Below are positions 24,562-34,943 of a DNA stretch of 64,000 bases, piece by piece. The DNA lies in assembly GCA_016647705.1 (NCBI GenBank), contig CM028335.1, positions 36,562,712 to 36,626,711 of the forward strand, in the 5' to 3' direction. The notes under the pieces were generated by a model, which saw nothing but the letters and a program-made list of their open reading frames with translations, did not search any database and had not been told where the DNA came from. Every line of letters begins with the position of its first letter. The first letter of the stretch is position 1. The DNA is from Eucommia ulmoides. Taxonomy: Eukaryota; Streptophyta; Magnoliopsida; Garryales; Eucommiaceae. The translations under genes were made by a program, and so were the position numbers.

Positions 24562-25468
24562 ATGTCGACTAATGATGCTAGACCTAATTGGAAAGATCCA
24601 GATCAATATAAACTTTTTCTAGATTTATGTCTTGAAGAGGCGAATCATAACAAGAAATCTAGTGGAACTCTTAGGAAAGAAGCGTGAAATAATATAGCAG
24701 AGAAGATTGCCGAGAAAAAAAATATTATCTTAACTCAAAATCAAATGAAAAATCAATGGGACTATATGAAGAAACAATATCAAACATGGACCAAACTAAT
24801 GAAAAATACCGGTCATGGAGATAATCCATTGACAAACATGAAGAATTGGAGTGCCGAGCAATGGAACGCATACTTAAAGGTAACACGAAATACGATATTA
24901 TTTATCAAATATATATTTAAATTACATAATAAAATAATAACTTATAAATGAAAAATATGATGCCTTACAGGACAATCCCGATGCTAAACAATTTCGATAT
25001 GTTGGTCTGCAATATGTTGATGAAATGAAGGCGTTGTTTGATGGTATAACAGCGACAGGGGAAGCATCATGGGGTCCTTCTAGGACAGGATTACCTTCCG
25101 ATGATGTCCAGTACTCATCAACGTCTCAATCTATCGGACGCGTACAAATTGACCTAGAGGGTGATTCTGTACTTTCATCTTCAAAAGCTAAGCGTCAAAA
25201 GAAGATAAAAAGTGATGACATCGATAAACAGCTACAAGCTATTTTGCAAAGCTTAGAGAAATCGGATGGACCTACCATGGAGGAGTGTAATGGAGCTTTG
25301 GATAGTATGATAATGCTCCAAATGGATGACCCTTTATATATTGCGGCGCTAAGTATCTTTTGTGAGAGTCAATCACATCGAGAGCAAAGGATGACATTAG
25401 TTCGAAAACCCGAAGAAGTTAGAATCAATTGGCTAAAAATGAATGCGAAGAAATTAGGATTTCTTTAA
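24562..25468 (+). pseudogene. Harbinger MYB/SANT-like DNA-binding protein
   Basis: Exon 24562-24879 and exon 24971-25468 are joined by a GT-AG intron, with TAA at 25466. The N-terminus (RPNWKDPDQYKLFLDLCLEE, then NQMKNQWDYMKKQYQTWTKL and DNPDAKQFR across the junction) is a Myb_DNA-bind_3 domain as in plant L10-interacting MYB-like and Harbinger-encoded proteins. That protein binds the element termini and partners the transposase. Codon 42 (24685-24687) is TGA where a Trp is expected (KEA-W-NNIAEKI). Otherwise the frame is open, so the decay is slight. Confidence 0.88.
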
Positions 25469-25691
25469 ATGTAACGGATTTTGAATTATCTTTTGTTGAA
25501 CTTCAATTATGAATTTTTATGTTAATGTAGTATTTGGATTTATAAGTATTTAAGTATTCGCTTAGTGGTTTTAATATGTGACTCATTATGTATTTTTTTT
25601 TTTTTAAGGTTTTATATATATGTGATATTTGACTTTTTATTTCAATGAAATATTTTTAGCCGGTGATTAAAGTATTTTATTTTTGTTGTAG

Positions 25692-27048
25692 AATGAAAGT
25701 AAAGAATTCAAATATCGTCTTAAAGAAACTTGCAGTTCTTTTGTTAATGAAAAAAATAAGGAGAAATAGAAGAAGACCCGATACCGATTCCTCTCTTAGT
25801 GGAAAATTATATGTAGAATAAATTGTTAACGAAAATGATTCTCATTGTCTCGAAATGTTGAGGATGAAGATTGACCCATTCATAAGGTTGTGTACTTATT
25901 TCGAAAACAAAGGATAGTTAAAAGATAGTCGTTATATTTCCGTTAAAGAGAAAATGACAATATTTCTCTTAATTTTAAGTCACAATTCAAGAATTCGTTA
26001 TGTGAAGAGAAGATTCAACCATTCAACTCAAACTATACATAAAATTTTCCATGAAGTATTGGATGCAATGATATATTTTTCTAAAGAAATGATCATCCCG
26101 ACAACAAGCAATGAGAGTTCAAATCAACACCATCAATGCCTTAGGCAAATATTTCAGGTAAAATATCTAAATTGTTTGTTTAGTAGTTGATTTTGGTGTT
26201 TTGTTTGAATTAACCGATTCTTTTTAAAGGGTGCTGTAGGGGCACTTGATGGAACTCTTATTCATGCGGTTATTTCTCCTGATAAGCAAGTTCCATTTAG
26301 AGGAAGAGGGAGAGGACAGTGTTATCAAAATGTGCTTGCGATATGTGACTTCGATATGTGACTTTGATATGATTTTTACATTTTTATGGGCTGGTTGGGA
26401 AGGTGTTGCACATGATGCAAGAGTGTTGTCAGAAACTATGAATGATCCAGCGAACAATTTTCCATTTCCTTTGCCAGGTAAGTTCTTTTTATATTATTTT
26501 TCATATTAATTTAATTGTATAATACAATTTAATATATTTATGAGTTATGCGATTGAATAATATTTCTACATATTAATTATACAGATAACTATTATTTATG
26601 CGATGCTGCATATACGCATACAAGGGGATTTATGGCGCTCTATCGTAATGTACGATATTGGTTGTCTGACTTTAGGAGCAACGGTCCTAGAACGAAAGAA
26701 GAACTTTTCAACCATGCTTATGCCAAATTACGGAATGTAATTGAACGAGCTTTTGGGGTTTTGAAGATGCGTTTTCCAATCTTGAAATTGATGTTATCAT
26801 ATACATTTGGAGTGCAGAGAAATATTGTTATTGCTTGTGTAGCTATTCATAACTATCTTCGGAAAACAATTGTGACTGATATTTTTTTTGATCAATTTAC
26901 TGAAGGTTATGAAGTAAATGAATCATCTGATGATAAAATAATTACTTCAGAAATTGAAACTAGAAGGGGAAGCAAGGAAGCAGATCAAGCATATATGATT
27001 AACTTGAGAGAAAGAATTGCAATTGAATTGTTTAATTCCCGAATTTAA
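25692..27048 (+). pseudogene. PIF/Harbinger DDE transposase
   Basis: Three exons (25692-26157, 26230-26477, 26585-27048) with GT-AG introns. Conserved blocks: YISVKEKMTIFLLILSHNSR in exon 1; GAVGALDGTLIHA (first Asp) and WAGWEGVAHDARV in exon 2; DNYYLCDAAYTHTRGF (second Asp) and NVIERAFGVLKMRFPIL (Glu) in exon 3. These are hallmarks of DDE_Tnp_4/ALP1-like proteins. Defects are a TAA near 25817, a TAG near 25917, and a 13-bp duplication at 26341-26366 that shifts the frame just before DFDMIFTF. All catalytic residues are still present. Confidence 0.92.
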
Positions 27049-27892
27049 TTTTTGTTTTTGTTGAATTCTATATTATTGTTGACTTGTGATAATTTATTTA
27101 TTTGAACCTCTTAGTATATTATTGGTGTTTTTATTTTATTATTTTATTCTCTATTTTTATTTATTTATTTTTATTTTATTTTTTGTATTATCTTGATTCA
27201 AGGGCAATTATGTAAATTAAACAATTTTCAGCAATTCAAATTTTGCACTTATCAAACAAACAAAAAAAAATTCAGCACTTAAATTTTCAGTACAATTTAT
27301 CAAATAATTCTAAATTTTTCAGCACTTAAAATTTAAACACTTAATTTTTAGCACTTAAAAATTAAGTCGTTATCAAACAAACCCTTAGTTTTTCTTATTT
27401 TTTAGCAAAGTGAAAAATAGTAAAATGTTTACATGTATTTTTGTTACAATAACTTTAACTAAAAGCACTTGAGGGAAAGATCATTTAAAGTTTCTCACAT
27501 AATTGAAAAACTTAAAAATGAGATATGGAGAACTCTTCTTTTATAGTTTTTGGTTTAAGAGTATATATATATATACTCCTAACCATGGCTAAAAAAGACA
27601 ACATTTTTGGAGAGGGTTGCCCTTATCCCCGCCATTTTCTGTTTCACAAAAGTCTTTTCATATTATTTTTTTCTTCCTTTTTTTTTTTTTTTTTTTTTTT
27701 TTCTTTTTTCTTTTTCTCTTTCTTTGTTTATTTCCTCATCAGATCTATCTCCCCTCTCTCTTATCCTCCCTCCATCTCTCTCTCCATAGCCACAACCTCT
27801 TATTCTTCTTCTTTAGCTTCACTTTTGGTGTGTAATAGAATTCCCACAACTTCCGATTTCACCTCAGAAACCAAAACCCAAATCATCCCTCA

Positions 27893-28507
27893 AAATGAAA
27901 TTCGATTTCCTTTCGATTTTTCTTTTTTATTTTCATACCTCTGCGACAATCTGTTGGCTCTTGATTTCAGTTTCAAAATCGTTTTTTTTGCTGAAATGGA
28001 AGATTATCTCCCGTAAAGGCTTGTCGCTGGCGAAAGTCACCGCCGGTCCACCTGGCGAAAACTGGAGAACCGCTGGCGAATTAAACAGAGTATCACGGCT
28101 GAAATCTGACAACTTCAAAATCTTCTTCGCTCCGTTACAGACTTCAGCAAACATGTCGAAGAAATTCGAGAAGGATGTTCCGTCGACCACAATGTAGTTC
28201 ACCGTGCACCCAACAAACAACCCGTCACTGAGTTCCATCACCTAGACAGCAACCAGCGGCTTGTAGTGGCTGGCATAGCTGAGAGTGCTGTCGAAGTGGA
28301 AAAATTCCCTGAAACAACTGGGTACATCAGTCGGAGCCAATATTTTGTCAATTAACAGGTGGGGAGCTCGGGAATGAACAAAATCAATGCTGGCATCATT
28401 ACAGAGGATGTGGATATGCCCATTTTGGTCGGTGGAGAGCCGGCAGGCGAGAGCAAGGAAGTGAGTTAGCGTTTTAGAGAGAGAAATCTCGAGGAGAAAG
28501 AAGAGGG
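27893..28507 (-). pseudogene. BAHD (HXXXD) acyltransferase fragment
   Basis: On the minus strand the reading gives LEISLSKTLTHFLALACRLSTD, here split as LEISLSKTLTH / FLALACRLSTD, then GHIHILCNDASIDFVHSRAPH, then an in-frame TAG, then MELSDGLFVGCTVNYIVVDGTSF, NSPAVLQFSPGGPAVTF and PLREIIFHFSK. This is the N-terminal third of plant BAHD acyltransferases. The catalytic HXXXD reads YIVVD, so the His is lost. After HFSK an A-run of eight causes a 1-nt shift (the shifted frame gives ILKLKSRAN, as expected), then homology stops. It is a truncated, dead gene fragment lying inside repeat DNA. Confidence 0.85.
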
Positions 28508-28739
28508 AGGAAGGATGAGAGAGAGAGAAGATACATATGATGAAAAAAAATATATTAAAAGACTATTTTACTCCTAAAAAATGCATGTAGAGTGCATATT
28601 ATGATTTTCTATTGGATGAAAAATCTAACAGAATAACTAATTAAAATCACCTACATACTTAGAAAGTTTAAATTGAAACGTTACAAATTTTTTGAATTAC
28701 ATAGAAATGTCAAAAATTAGAAAGTTTAAAATTTATTTT

Positions 28740-30060
28740 GCCCAAAATAAAAATCGTGGCAAGGCGCAGAGCGAAACAAATAAATAATTGTAAAATAAAT
28801 GATAGTAAATAAAGTGCGGGAAAATAAACTTATATTTAGCGTTCACTTGGGAGCGGATTTTTTAGGTTATGATCGGTTTTATTTGTCCTCCTTTAGATAG
28901 GTAAAAAAAAAAAGGAAAAAAATATATATTTTTAGAAGGTTTAGGGAACTTACCTTATGAATGGAGGAAGTTCTTCCTTTGTATTTCCATTTTCTTTTTC
29001 TTCTTCTTTTCTTCCGTTGTTTTTTATCTTTTTTTTTTTTTTTTTTTTTTTTGTAGATATTTTCTAAGACTCCAAAACTAAGTAGATATTTTCTATGACT
29101 TCTAAACTAACTTTCTAATTTTTTGAGAGAATTTTTTTAGAGAGAAAAAGTGTTCCTGCAAGTGTTTTGAGAGCATACAAACAAGAATGAGCACTAACAT
29201 GTGGATGAGCACTTGAAATGGTGGGGAGGGCACCTATATTTATAGACAACGAAAATCACGCACTCACCAGGGAACAGGCCCTGGTGAGTGCGCAACCCCT
29301 CTGATGGGCGCTGGTCTTTTCATAGACAACTACTCATATTTCATGTAAATGTGCAATTTACACCCCCTATTTCGGGAAGTGAGTAGTTGACTTTGTTTTT
29401 CATCTTCCTTAAGTCTTACCATTAGGGTTAATGAATTGGGGAGCTCTCATTATGACTATTGGCACTCCAATTTGGAATCTCAATGCTCCGTCTTATTCTT
29501 GGGAGGTGAAATTAGTGTTTTGAGCACTTTTTAAACAATTAATATAATTTTTTTTTTTTGTGAAATTAAAATTCTAATCATGAAATTAAACTATAAAATT
29601 GATAACGTAATGTTTAATTTCAAAAATTAACACTCAATTGGTCGTCAATTTGATGAATCAGGTGAAAAAACACAGTTTTTGTGCTAAAATGAAAAGTAGT
29701 TGAAATTGGTAAAAATTCTTAAAATTAAAGGGTGAAAACTGAAATTAGCTATACCAAAAGTGATATTTTCATAAATACACTTTCAGATTAATCAATTTGG
29801 TCCCAAACTAACTTTTAGAAATTTCAATTTTAGTTCGAAATTTTATTTCTTGCCGAATTCAATCAAATTGTAGAATTTTTTTTATTTTTATTTTTTTTGT
29901 ATTTTTATTAATTAAAACATTGGACAATAATTTAAAATAAGAATCTAAGGCATAAATTCGTCTCTTTAAACTTGTTTTAAAGTTAGTCCAAATTTCCACT
30001 TTAGACTATGTACTTCTATGAAATGCAAAAATAGGCAGGACAAAATATGATGTCTGTAGG
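28740..30060. other. AT-rich, probable remainder of the split left LTR
   Basis: Apart from the TATA/hairpin site, no feature was recognised. Poly-T and poly-A tracts are frequent. No gene was found. Confidence 0.35.
29235..29292 (-). promoter_or_regulatory. TATA box with a perfect upstream hairpin (probable LTR promoter)
   Basis: On the minus strand TATAAATATA lies at 29235-29244. Just upstream on that strand, 29259-29292 is a perfect 14-bp inverted repeat (CGCACTCACCAGGG / CCCTGGTGAGTGCG) around a 6-nt loop. Position and strand fit the promoter of the minus-strand Ty3 element's left LTR (inference). Confidence 0.45.
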
Positions 30061-30066
30061 TATCGA

Positions 30067-30300
30067 TTGACATCTGATTGTGCTACTTTCTCCACTCACC
30101 CTTCTATAGATCCAGAGTATCTAGATTGGATCGATTCTCAGCTTCGACTAGCGGCCTTAATGCTAGGGACATTGTCTATTACAGAGGCTACTTCTATTTT
30201 CTCTTCCATAGTTGTAGATTTGCCTTCCTTTCCTCCTCCATGGATTAAGGATGTTATCATAACTGAGATGCAGGAGTGGATCAGATCTATTGAAAGATAA
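30067..30300 (+). CDS. Unrecognised 77-residue open frame
   Basis: The translation contains IDPEYLDWIDSQLRLAAL and PPPWIKDVIITEMQEWIRSI. Its composition is protein-like rather than low-complexity, and the frame is open upstream of the ATG. I do not recognise a family. Because it lies between the putative LTRs of an old retroelement it may be a gag-like scrap, but it is on the strand opposite to the gag remnant at 32.6-33.8 kb. Confidence 0.2.
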   Translation: MTSDCATFSTHPSIDPEYLDWIDSQLRLAALMLGTLSITEATSIFSSIVVDLPSFPPPWIKDVIITEMQEWIRSIER

Positions 30301-32640
30301 TTTGCTCTCCTTAAAGGACTTCTTTATTCATATTTGCCAGATTCCCTAGGTATTCCTTTCCCACCTCTTCCGAAAGATCTGGCCTTTATGACATAGGAGT
30401 TTTCCTAAGTCAGGTCTTTCCTTGAGGAATGATAATGTCGAGTTTTGGGTATGCTAGTCTTCTCGGGACAGGTGAGCTGAATTTGGAGAAATGAGTGTAT
30501 CCCGGTGTTTGAGCCCAAGATTATCTAGTTTTTTTCTTCTTTTCCTTCGGTCTTTGCTGTAGGTGTTAGTAGTTTTGGAAAACAATATGTATTAATTGAC
30601 GAGTATGTATCTTAAGTAAATAGTATGCTCTTGTATATTATTATATTTTTTTTTGTTATGAAAACGACTTTTCTCTTAGCGAACGTTGATTCTCTTTCCA
30701 TGCTGATGACTTATTATGAGCATGTGATGCATGAGAATTAAGTACAATCACGATAATGCACTATGCTATAATGGTTAAATGCTTTCGTAGAGGATGTTGG
30801 ATCTACATGACGTCATTTGACTTCTTATGGAACATTGTTATTACTTTTTATTTCTATCTTGCTTGTCTTGGGTGCCCTTAACTATCAGCCATCTTTTTTT
30901 TCATGACAATTCTTTCTTGAGTACTCACACTTTCTCCATGGAACATTAACTAAAGTTTCTGATGTTTTTTCGATTTTTCAAGGATTCATTTCCTTTGCTT
31001 ATGTCTTGGTGCAATTAGGATTCACGCCTGAGCCCGGGATTTTCCTTTTTGCAGGGGAGGTCAAAATATTAGGGGATTTTCATTACACTGCTATATTGAG
31101 TTTGGCATGGAAGAAATTGTTTTGGGGTTATAAAAATTGGTTTTGGTAGACCAGGCTTCGTCTTATTTTTTCCTTCTCTCTTTAGGTTCATTCCTAATGC
31201 TTCAGGCATTGTACCTACCCTTGCTTTGCATATTTCCCTTTCATTTTCTTGCAAGATTATTCTAGTTATAATATACTTAAGCAATCATATTCATATATTC
31301 AAGTATCTCATTGTTCATCATGAAATTTACATCAGATTTATTTAAATTGTCATAAATATGATTTCAATAGTATTTTGGATCAAGTATCCGCAATCTTCGT
31401 TTGTAGACTCTGTCTTACCCAACTCCATCAAGTTCTAACATCTAACCCTTCCTCACTTCGTTATTAAGTATACCTTTGCCCTGTATGCTTCCTGGTTATT
31501 CTTGCATCCTTTACCTTCCTTCTTCTGTCTTGAGAGTGATTTGAGCAACTTTTCTCGAGATGACCAAAGTTTCACAAACCAAGATGATTGATAAAAAAAG
31601 TATTTGCCCCCCTCCCAAAAACACTTTAGTAGTATTGAGAGTAATTTTTTTCCTTTTTTTTTTTTCTCTTTTTTTCCCACTTAGTTGACTAGCATCCTAT
31701 GCTTTCCAAATAGTCCCATTTAGCGAGTTTTGGATAGTGATATTGATCCAGTTGGCTCAGTCACTAGGTGTTGAGATACTCCTACGACTTAATCACTCAG
31801 ACAATAAAGATTGCTTGATTAACAAAAATCTCCTTTGTGGGACCACTCAGTGTTTTAAAACTTATTTGAGACCGGTCTTTCTTTTTACTATATTTATTTA
31901 TTTATTCATATATATGTTTTCTCAGATACTAACCTTTTTTGGGTTATTATATAGCAGAGAATAGAGTATCTTCAATCATCTTGAGGTCTTCTTTCTGGAC
32001 TTTTCTTTATTCTGTTGATGATTTTTTCTGCTGATGATTTTTTTTTTTTTCCTATCATTTGCTAGTTTTTTTTTTTTTTTTTGAAGTAAACGCTGCGCCT
32101 TTTGGCTATTCAATTGCTTACGAGGCCATTATTTGTTGTTGGTCTTCGAGGCCACTTGCTTTCCTTTCCTTTTGAGTGCCTGGCCAATGCCAATGCCAAG
32201 TCATTGTATTGCTTATAAGGTCTTCTTACTGTGAGAAAGATGCTTCAGTCATTCTCTTTTTTGCTTCACATTATTTTTTTTATTCCCAGGTTGGAACATA
32301 TATAGTGATTCCGCATCAAGGTTTGGGTTTTCCCCTCTAACTTTCTCGGATGCTTGAACGTGTCTCACCATTGTATGGTTGGGACAAGATATCTCTATGA
32401 GGGTTTCCTTTGGATAACAGTCCAACTTGGTATTTAAATTGTATTATTATTCATGGAATGTAGATCATGATAAGTAAATTGAGTCCTTAATAATAAGAAC
32501 TTAAGTGTTTGAGTCGAGTCTATACAAAATAACTATATAATTCCATTGAAATGAAGAACTATTACATAGCTGAGAAACTAAATGCCAGATTCACCATAAA
32601 GTACTTAAGACATAAAAGGAAAGCTAAATGTTGAAATAGA
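30301..32640. other. No recognisable gene
   Basis: T-rich decayed sequence, presumably the interior of the old minus-strand Ty3 element. Short frames on both strands match nothing I recognise. Confidence 0.4.
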
Positions 32641-32649
32641 TATTGTCTT

Positions 32650-33780
32650 CCTAGACCTCCTGATTAGCCATGATGTTCAAATGACCCTCTAGGAAGCTTA
32701 CAATCTTTGCTTGGATGAGGTACTCGATGTGAAGCTTGAGGTTGTAGTACTGGATAGTGTGATGGTCGGCTCCTCTAGAGTGGTATTCGCAGGAGGTGAA
32801 GGGGTTAAACTTCAGAGCTTGGGGATTGGCTCAGTGAGGAGGTATTGGCACAAATAACTTATGCTTGAGGCAGCCTCGGAATTGGGATTAATTGCCACTC
32901 TTAGGATACTCGGGTTGGTTTAGTAATATAGTGCATCTAGTTAGGAGGCTATTGGACCAAGAACTATCGAGCGTGAGTAGAACTGCTCGAGAATTGGAAA
33001 GGGACAAACGGCCTGCGTTTTGGGTAGATAGGGGTTCCAAAGAGCGGGGCCACTTCCAGGTTTCTTCCTCTTGGGGAAAGACGCCTATTGTAAGGCTGGA
33101 AAACTGGTAAGGATTGCCCGATCATCTTAATAGATTGATTCATGTGCCCAATTTGCTTCTAAATTTTGGAAATCTCTCATTGAATCGAGTTCTTCTAAAG
33201 CTCGAGGTGCTCTGCTGTGGGTGGATTCATTGTGAGGATTTCTTTTTCATAGTTAGTGGATAATGCTCTTTTGGTATTATTTGAGGTTCCTTTTCTTCGC
33301 TTGTAGTGGTAGCGCAGGTGTCAGCTGATTCAGGTTTATCCCGACCATTGGTTTTCTCTTGATCACCATCCTCCTCCCATTTGGCAAGGTTGTTGCTTGT
33401 CTTATTCATTGGTGTTGAGTATGTCACCTAGTAGGACTTTTCATAGTTTTCTATGGCAATCCATTCTCAATGAGGGGCTTCGGGTCATGCTTTTAGATTT
33501 TCTTTCAATCTTGCAGCTTTTCTAAATCTTCTATTTAAAGCATATTCGTCTTCCTATACTGGTGGTGGTGATTGGGCTTCTTGTTTTATCCCTTGGGACA
33601 GCAGTCTTGGGTTTATCTAGCCAAATGCTTGCTTTAGTGAGGTGACACTTTCTTGTAGTAGAGAAATCTCAGAGGCCCTCTACCCACTTCTATCAATGGG
33701 AGAAATTTGATCCATCTTGCGAGCGAGTCTTGGACGTTTGTTATCAAAGGACATCTTTAGAAAAGCAAGTTTCTTATTTA
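32650..33780 (-). pseudogene. Ty3 gag-like remnant
   Basis: On the minus strand the sequence reads, with stops, RLARKMDQISPID, EDEYALNRRFRKAARLKENL, a Lys/Glu-rich stretch, and finally KFNPFTSCEYHSRGADHHTIQ followed by YYNLKLHIEYLIQAKIVSFL. The last block matches the CEYH-x-G-H-x-C-x-LK-x-x-I-x-x-LI motif found near the end of gag in many plant Ty3 polyproteins. It lies downstream, on that strand, of the primer-site-like sequence at 34923-34941, as expected. Confidence 0.6.
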
Positions 33781-34754
33781 AGACTTAGATTCTAATTAAG
33801 AAGGCATAATGGTCTTTTATTGGCATACTAATATGTCTTAGTGTATGCACTAATCTATTTTGTAAATTCTTGTAAACAAATGCAATCTACAAGATGCATC
33901 GTGATATAAGACTAACGCTACTAAATATAGTTTTTATCAAACCTGGATGAAGGGATCTCATCATCTGGGTGATATGAGTTCTTTATTTGTTCATTATCTT
34001 AGCTTGGAAAATTTTAGCATTATTTTTCCTAAAAGTTTCTTGGATTCAAACAAAATGATGTCCCTTAGCCCGATGAAGTGTTATATAGACAAAAATAGGG
34101 ATTTTCATCAACTCCCTATGGCCTGTTCATAGTCATTTTTTTTTTATAAAATGATTTTTTTTTTTTTTTACTTTGAACAAGCTCATGAAAATACGGGAGA
34201 AAATAAAAATCTATGTATTGTTTATTTCGCTCTTTATTGGTCCTAGGGATTTCGTTTTTGTCTAATTCCAAGGTATAAGCATTTAAACAGAATATTTAAA
34301 AACTGAGCTCTCTCTCCATTTCCTAATAGTGTCCTAAGAAGGTTTGCACAATACTCTATCCTAGGATCACTACATGAGGTTCACGTTTTTTACTAATGTA
34401 CCCTAAAAAGGCTCCGTTCCCAAATCTTCAAACCTCCGGCCTCCCGAGAGAACATCTATCCTTGGTTGATGATCTAGTTGGGGTGAGTTTAAGAACCGGT
34501 CCCGACTGATGAACCGCATGGCTTAACTCCTGCTATCGGCTCTTTCTAGTCTTAAAGGGTTTTCTTGGGGTTTTTGTGGTGTAAGAAATGCTCAGCGCTC
34601 GTGACTTGGAGAGAGTCACAATTTGGATGCGATAAAGAATGCAATAAAAAAAAAATATGAGAAATAAAAGAATGTGAAAATGCAAAGCAGAAAATAAACA
34701 CACACCCTTACATGGATATTTTTTTTTTTTTAATGAATGAACAAGATTAAAAAG

Positions 34755-34759
<5 letters not shown>

Positions 34760-34828
<69 letters not shown>

Positions 34829-34829
34829 T
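34760..34829. repeat. (ATT)n microsatellite
   Basis: About 23 uninterrupted ATT/TTA repeats. Confidence 0.95.
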
Positions 34830-34922
34830 TGAATAAAGGGGATTAACCAAACGAGAATTTTTTCTTAGATTTAATTTTAATTCAAGAGTTATTTAAACAA
34901 ATCTAATTCTGACCCTCTAAAA

Positions 34923-34941
34923 GTCCCTAGAGGAATCGCCA
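34923..34941 (-). other. Primer-binding-site-like sequence of the minus-strand Ty3 element
   Basis: On the minus strand it reads TGGCGATTCCTCTAGGGAC, similar to the TGGCGACTCxGCTGGGGAC sequence that follows the 5' LTR of many plant Ty3 elements. It ends 2 nt from the TGACGC boundary of the right LTR-like segment. Confidence 0.5.
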
Positions 34942-34943
34942 GC

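Larger units (their letters stand above)
22901..27384 (+). mobile_element. PIF/Harbinger transposon with both genes, inactivated
   Basis: 4484 bp with terminal inverted repeats (GGGCTTGTTTGATAA / TTATCAAACAAACCC) and TTA duplications at 22898-22900 and 27385-27387, the PIF/Harbinger signature. It carries the two-gene set: a MYB/SANT-like DNA-binding protein (24562-25468) and a DDE transposase (25692-27048), both on the plus strand. Each gene has disabling mutations, so the copy is structurally complete but dead. The leader has short repeats at 23240-23370 and a 93-bp tandem array. Confidence 0.93.

Noticed and set aside
27525..28016. 163-codon Phe/Ser-rich frame
   Set aside because: It is produced by a poly-T/CTTT tract and overlaps, in antisense, the better-supported BAHD fragment.
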